Source: Bacteroidota bacterium
GTDB taxonomy: Bacteria > Bacteroidota > Bacteroidia > JACCXN01
NCBI GenBank assembly: GCA_947462515.1
Contig: CANHPJ010000066.1
Span: 1 to 7,837 of the forward strand
DNA length: 7,837 bases
Reading direction: 5' to 3'
Shown here: piece after piece, positions 5,267-7,837 of the stretch
Layout: each line of letters starts with the position of its first letter
Position numbering within the stretch: the first letter of the stretch is position 1
Notes under the pieces: generated by a model
Databases searched by the model: none
Told to the model about the DNA's origin: nothing
Seen by the model: the letters and a program-made list of their open reading frames with translations, nothing else
Translations under genes and position numbers: made by a program

Positions 5267-7234
5267 ATGAAACTTTCCATTATAATAGTTAATTATAACG
5301 TTCAGTATTTTTTGGAACAGTGCATTCATTCTGTCAAAAAAGCAATTAATAATATAAATGCTGAGATTATCATTGTGGACAATAATTCCGTTGATGGTTC
5401 TGTCTCCATGGTTAAAAATAAATTCCCTGAAATAAATCTTGTTGAAAATAAAACCAATAAAGGATTTTCTTTTGCTAACAATCAAGCAATAAAAATTTCG
5501 ACTGGTGAATACGTGCTGTTGTTGAATCCTGATACTTTGGTAGAAGAAGATACTTTTTCTAAAGTTATCGATTTTATGGATACTAATTCTCTCGCTGGTG
5601 GCTTGGGAGTTTATATGATTGATGGCAGTGGAAATTTTCTCCCGGAATCTAAACGAGGATTGCCAACACCAATGGTTGCTTTTTACAAAATATTTGGTCT
5701 CTCGGCTTTGTTTCCCAAATCAGAAAAATTTGGACAATATCATCTAGGTTTCCTTGATAAAAATAAAATTCACGAGGTTGATGTGCTTTCAGGAGCATTT
5801 ATGTTAATTAGAAAAAAAACCTTGAATGAAATAGGTCTGCTGGATGAGGATTTTTTTATGTACGGCGAGGATATAGATTTATCATATAGAATAACAAAAG
5901 GTGGTTATAAAAATTATTACTTTCCTGATACAAGAATTATACACTACAAGGGGGAGAGTACGAAAAAAAGCAGTGTAAACTATGTTTTTGTTTTTTATAA
6001 TGCCATGATCATTTTTGCTAATAAACATTTTAGCAGCACTAATGTGAAATTGTTTTCCTTTTTGATAAATATGGCAGTATATCTGCGGGCTGCCGGAGCA
6101 ATATTGTATCGGTTTTTTAAACGCTTCACTTTGCCATTATTAGATGGTGCAGTCATATTTGTTGGATTGATTTTTCTCAAAAAGTATTGGGAAGAAGTTG
6201 TGAAAATTAATGTTGGTTTACATTTTGATTCAACTGTGCTGTCAATAGCGTTTCCAAGCTGTGTTTTTATCTGGCTTTTTAGTGTCTTTTATTCCGGAGG
6301 TTATGATAAACCGATTAAATTTTTAAAAATTATTAAAGGACTGGCTTTTGGAACAGGAATTATATTAATTGTTTATGCGCTGCTTGGAGAGCAATATCGC
6401 TTTTCTCGCGCCATTATATTATTGGGTTCAATTTGGGCCTGCGTATCAGTTTTTATAAATCGTTTAATTCTTAATTTACTCAAAGTTGAAGGTTACGAAT
6501 TAAATACAACAAAAAAGAAACATATTTTGGTTGTTGGTCAAAAGGAGGAGTTTGATAGGGTATCTTCGTTGCTTTCTAATAGCAGGGTAGGGGTTTCTTT
6601 CTTGGGAAGGGTTAGTTCGGTTGAAAATTATGAAAATGATGGAAATATCTTGGGCTATATTTCTCAGTTGGATGATATTATCACTATTCATGGTATTAAT
6701 GAAATTATTTTTTGTGCAAAGGATATTTCTGCACAAAAAATTATTGCATCCATGGCGGTTTTGGAAAAATTTAAAGTGGAATTTAAAATAGCACCTCCAG
6801 AAAGTTTATATATTATAGGTAGTAACTCCATTGATGGAAATGGCGATTTTTATATAATTAATATAAATACCATTAATAAAGCATCTAATAAACGAAATAA
6901 AAGGTTGTTTGATGTTTTATCTAGTATTTTAATTTTTGTTTTGATACCATTTTTGATTTTTTATGTGAGACAACCAAAAAGACTTTTAATGAATGTGTTA
7001 TCTGTTTTTTTTGGTAAAAAATCTTGGGTGGGCTATTATACCACAAACACTGAAAATCAAAATGATTTGCCCTCAATAAAGCATGGGATACTTCATCCTT
7101 TGGATGCTTTTGCCGGACAGGATTTTGATTTGGCAAATATTGTGAAAATCAATCATATTTATTCAAAAGATTATGATGTTTATAATGATTTTTTAATACT
7201 TTTAAAGGGAATAAAAGAGATTGGAAGAAATTGA
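5267..7234 (+). CDS. Membrane GT2 glycosyltransferase fused to a WbaP/WcaJ-like scaffold lacking its catalytic core
   Basis: This 655-residue protein has four parts. (1) Residues 1-240: a GT-A, family-2 glycosyltransferase of rhamnosyltransferase type, with LSIIIVNYN (3-11), VDNNS (37-41), the metal-binding LLLNPDT (84-90, in the DXD position) and FMYGEDIDLSYR (197-208, catalytic-base region). (2) About 262-405: hydrophobic segments, the last four resembling the N-terminal bundle of polyprenyl-phosphate sugar-1-phosphate transferases (SGGYDK loop, FSR before the final helix). (3) About 417-535: a Rossmann-like domain starting KKHILVVG. (4) About 542-655: KRLFDVL plus a membrane helix, then FFGKKSWVGYY, LPSIKHGILHP and YSKDYDVYNDFLILLKG. 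These match the start and the end of the phosphoglycosyltransferase domain, while the QxRxG...KFRSM core is absent. The likely role is sugar transfer on a surface-polysaccharide or lipid-linked glycan pathway at the inner membrane; donor and acceptor are unknown. The GT2 domain looks active and the C-terminal part should be non-catalytic. The gene lies 66 bases after recR. Confidence 0.88.
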   Translation: MKLSIIIVNYNVQYFLEQCIHSVKKAINNINAEIIIVDNNSVDGSVSMVKNKFPEINLVENKTNKGFSFANNQAIKISTGEYVLLLNPDTLVEEDTFSKVIDFMDTNSLAGGLGVYMIDGSGNFLPESKRGLPTPMVAFYKIFGLSALFPKSEKFGQYHLGFLDKNKIHEVDVLSGAFMLIRKKTLNEIGLLDEDFFMYGEDIDLSYRITKGGYKNYYFPDTRIIHYKGESTKKSSVNYVFVFYNAMIIFANKHFSSTNVKLFSFLINMAVYLRAAGAILYRFFKRFTLPLLDGAVIFVGLIFLKKYWEEVVKINVGLHFDSTVLSIAFPSCVFIWLFSVFYSGGYDKPIKFLKIIKGLAFGTGIILIVYALLGEQYRFSRAIILLGSIWACVSVFINRLILNLLKVEGYELNTTKKKHILVVGQKEEFDRVSSLLSNSRVGVSFLGRVSSVENYENDGNILGYISQLDDIITIHGINEIIFCAKDISAQKIIASMAVLEKFKVEFKIAPPESLYIIGSNSIDGNGDFYIININTINKASNKRNKRLFDVLSSILIFVLIPFLIFYVRQPKRLLMNVLSVFFGKKSWVGYYTTNTENQNDLPSIKHGILHPLDAFAGQDFDLANIVKINHIYSKDYDVYNDFLILLKGIKEIGRN

Positions 7235-7257
7235 GTCAAATTTGACTCCTTTTGTTT
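7233..7257 (+). terminator. Perfect 16-bp palindrome overlapping the glycosyltransferase stop; weak terminator or operator
   Basis: GAGTCAAATTTGACTC (7233-7248) is a perfect palindrome that begins within the TGA stop codon. As RNA it could form a six-pair stem (GAGTCA/TGACTC) with an AATT loop, followed by CTTTTGTTT. This is a modest intrinsic terminator. It also lies just upstream of the E2 promoter element, so it could instead be a regulator-binding site. Confidence 0.45.
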
Positions 7258-7269
7258 GCTAAATTTAAT

Positions 7270-7277
7270 TATTTTTG
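7270..7277 (+). promoter_or_regulatory. -7 promoter element of the E2 gene
   Basis: TATTTTTG is an exact TAnnTTTG match, 40 bases before the ATG at 7318, giving a leader of about 34 bases. TTTG occurs upstream at 7241-7244 and 7251-7254, with spacers of 25 and 15 bases; neither is ideal, so the -33 element is uncertain. It indicates that the E2 gene is transcribed independently of recR and the glycosyltransferase. Confidence 0.55.
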
Positions 7278-7317
7278 TACGTTTTTTTAACGACTAAAGA
7301 AATTTAAATACGATATA

Positions 7318-7837
7318 ATGGCTCAGTTTGAATTAATTTTACCCAAAATGGGAGAAAGTGTTGCTGAAGCAACAATCATCAAATGGTTGAAAAATGAAGG
7401 TGATTTTATTGCCATTGATGAATCTGTGCTGGAAATAGCCACAGATAAGGTTGATTCAGAGGTGCCTTCCTCTTTTGAAGGTATTTTAGTGAAAAAAATA
7501 TTTAAAGAAGGTGATGTAGCTCAAGTGGGTTCAGTAATTGCCTTGATATCAAGCGAAAAAGAAGTTTCTTCGGCTGTTTCTGAAATAACCATTTCTTCTC
7601 CAGAACCGATTGTTAGGGATTCAGTTAAACATATTGAAACCTTAACCGCTGTATCTGAGGTTGAAGAATTATCAAAATTATCAGAAACTGGAAAGTTCTA
7701 CTCTCCATTGGTCAGAAATATTGCCAAAGAGGAAGGTATTAGTTTAACGGAATTAGAATCTCTTAAAGGAAGCGGGAAAGATGGCAGAGTTACTAAATCG
7801 GATATATTGGATTATTTGCCTCAAAGAAAAAATGGTC
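7318..7837 (+). CDS. 2-oxo acid dehydrogenase E2 (dihydrolipoamide acyltransferase), 3'-truncated by the window end
   Basis: E2 is the core of a 2-oxo acid dehydrogenase complex and passes acyl groups from E1 to CoA through a lipoyl arm. Only the first 173 residues are present. Residues 1-79 are a lipoyl domain: LPKMGESVAEATIIKWL (8-24) and EIATDKVDSEVPS (39-51), with Lys44 as the lipoylated residue. A flexible linker covers about 80-122. A peripheral subunit-binding domain spans about 125-167 (SPLVRNIAKEEGI at 129-141, then GSGKDGRVTKSDIL at 151-164), which docks E3 and/or E1. The C-terminal acyltransferase domain lies beyond the window. There is only one lipoyl domain. The GESV.EATI and DKVDSEVPS wording resembles branched-chain 2-oxo acid E2 proteins of Bacteroidota, but a pyruvate or 2-oxoglutarate role cannot be excluded without the rest. 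The ATG at 7318 gives the usual MAQFELILPKMGES start and has its own -7 element upstream. Confidence 0.94.
   Translation, partial: MAQFELILPKMGESVAEATIIKWLKNEGDFIAIDESVLEIATDKVDSEVPSSFEGILVKKIFKEGDVAQVGSVIALISSEKEVSSAVSEITISSPEPIVRDSVKHIETLTAVSEVEELSKLSETGKFYSPLVRNIAKEEGISLTELESLKGSGKDGRVTKSDILDYLPQRKNG

Noticed and set aside
5255..5485. Minus-strand frames inside the glycosyltransferase gene (also 5995-6180, 6500-6736, 6921-7136)
   Set aside because: All are short, lie opposite conserved coding sequence and have no domain or promoter support.
6900..7234. A frameshift or sequencing error as the cause of the missing phosphoglycosyltransferase core
   Set aside because: The flanking motifs are in one continuous frame, and I saw no QxRxG or KFRSM-like remnant in the translation there. 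The residues between the flanks read as ordinary protein, so an old in-frame loss fits better.

Overview
The window reads as a chromosomal segment of a Bacteroidota bacterium, probably of the Sphingobacteriia/Cytophagia/Chitinophagia side rather than Bacteroidales. This rests on strongly A+T-rich DNA, almost no Shine-Dalgarno motifs, several exact copies of the Bacteroidota -7 promoter element TAnnTTTG just upstream of genes, and protein families with a typical Bacteroidota look. No mobile element, CRISPR array, rRNA or tRNA is visible. It looks like core chromosome rather than a genomic island.

Layout. Left block, + strand: the 3' part of an unrecognised gene whose product carries protein-kinase-fold motifs (1-697), then an alpha/beta hydrolase (742-1527) that is probably co-transcribed with it and ends at a candidate terminator overlapping its stop codon. 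Middle block, - strand, transcribed right to left: a sodium:solute symporter (start revised to a GTG at 4500), trmD (tRNA m1G37 methyltransferase, start revised to 2973) and rplS (ribosomal protein L19), closed by a textbook intrinsic terminator at 1707-1735. The two blocks converge there. Right block, + strand: recR, divergent from the symporter; then a 655-residue membrane glycosyltransferase; then the 5' part of a 2-oxo acid dehydrogenase E2 gene, which has its own promoter and is cut by the window end.

How the genes work together. trmD-rplS is the translation-related remnant of the classical rpsP-rimM-trmD-rplS cluster, here without rpsP and rimM and with a transporter upstream. RecR serves recombinational repair. 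The E2 gene belongs to central or branched-chain amino-acid catabolism. The glycosyltransferase presumably builds a cell-surface glycan or lipid-linked saccharide. These are mostly independent housekeeping functions rather than one pathway.

Most worth a second look: (1) the glycosyltransferase, a GT2 catalytic domain fused to what looks like a complete WbaP/WcaJ-type scaffold (membrane bundle, Rossmann-like domain, membrane re-entrant helix) whose phosphoglycosyltransferase catalytic core is missing; (2) the truncated kinase-fold protein at the left edge; (3) the compact divergent recR/symporter promoter region, with a predicted leaderless recR mRNA and an 18-bp perfect palindrome. I see no convincing defence system or other wholly new multi-gene system.
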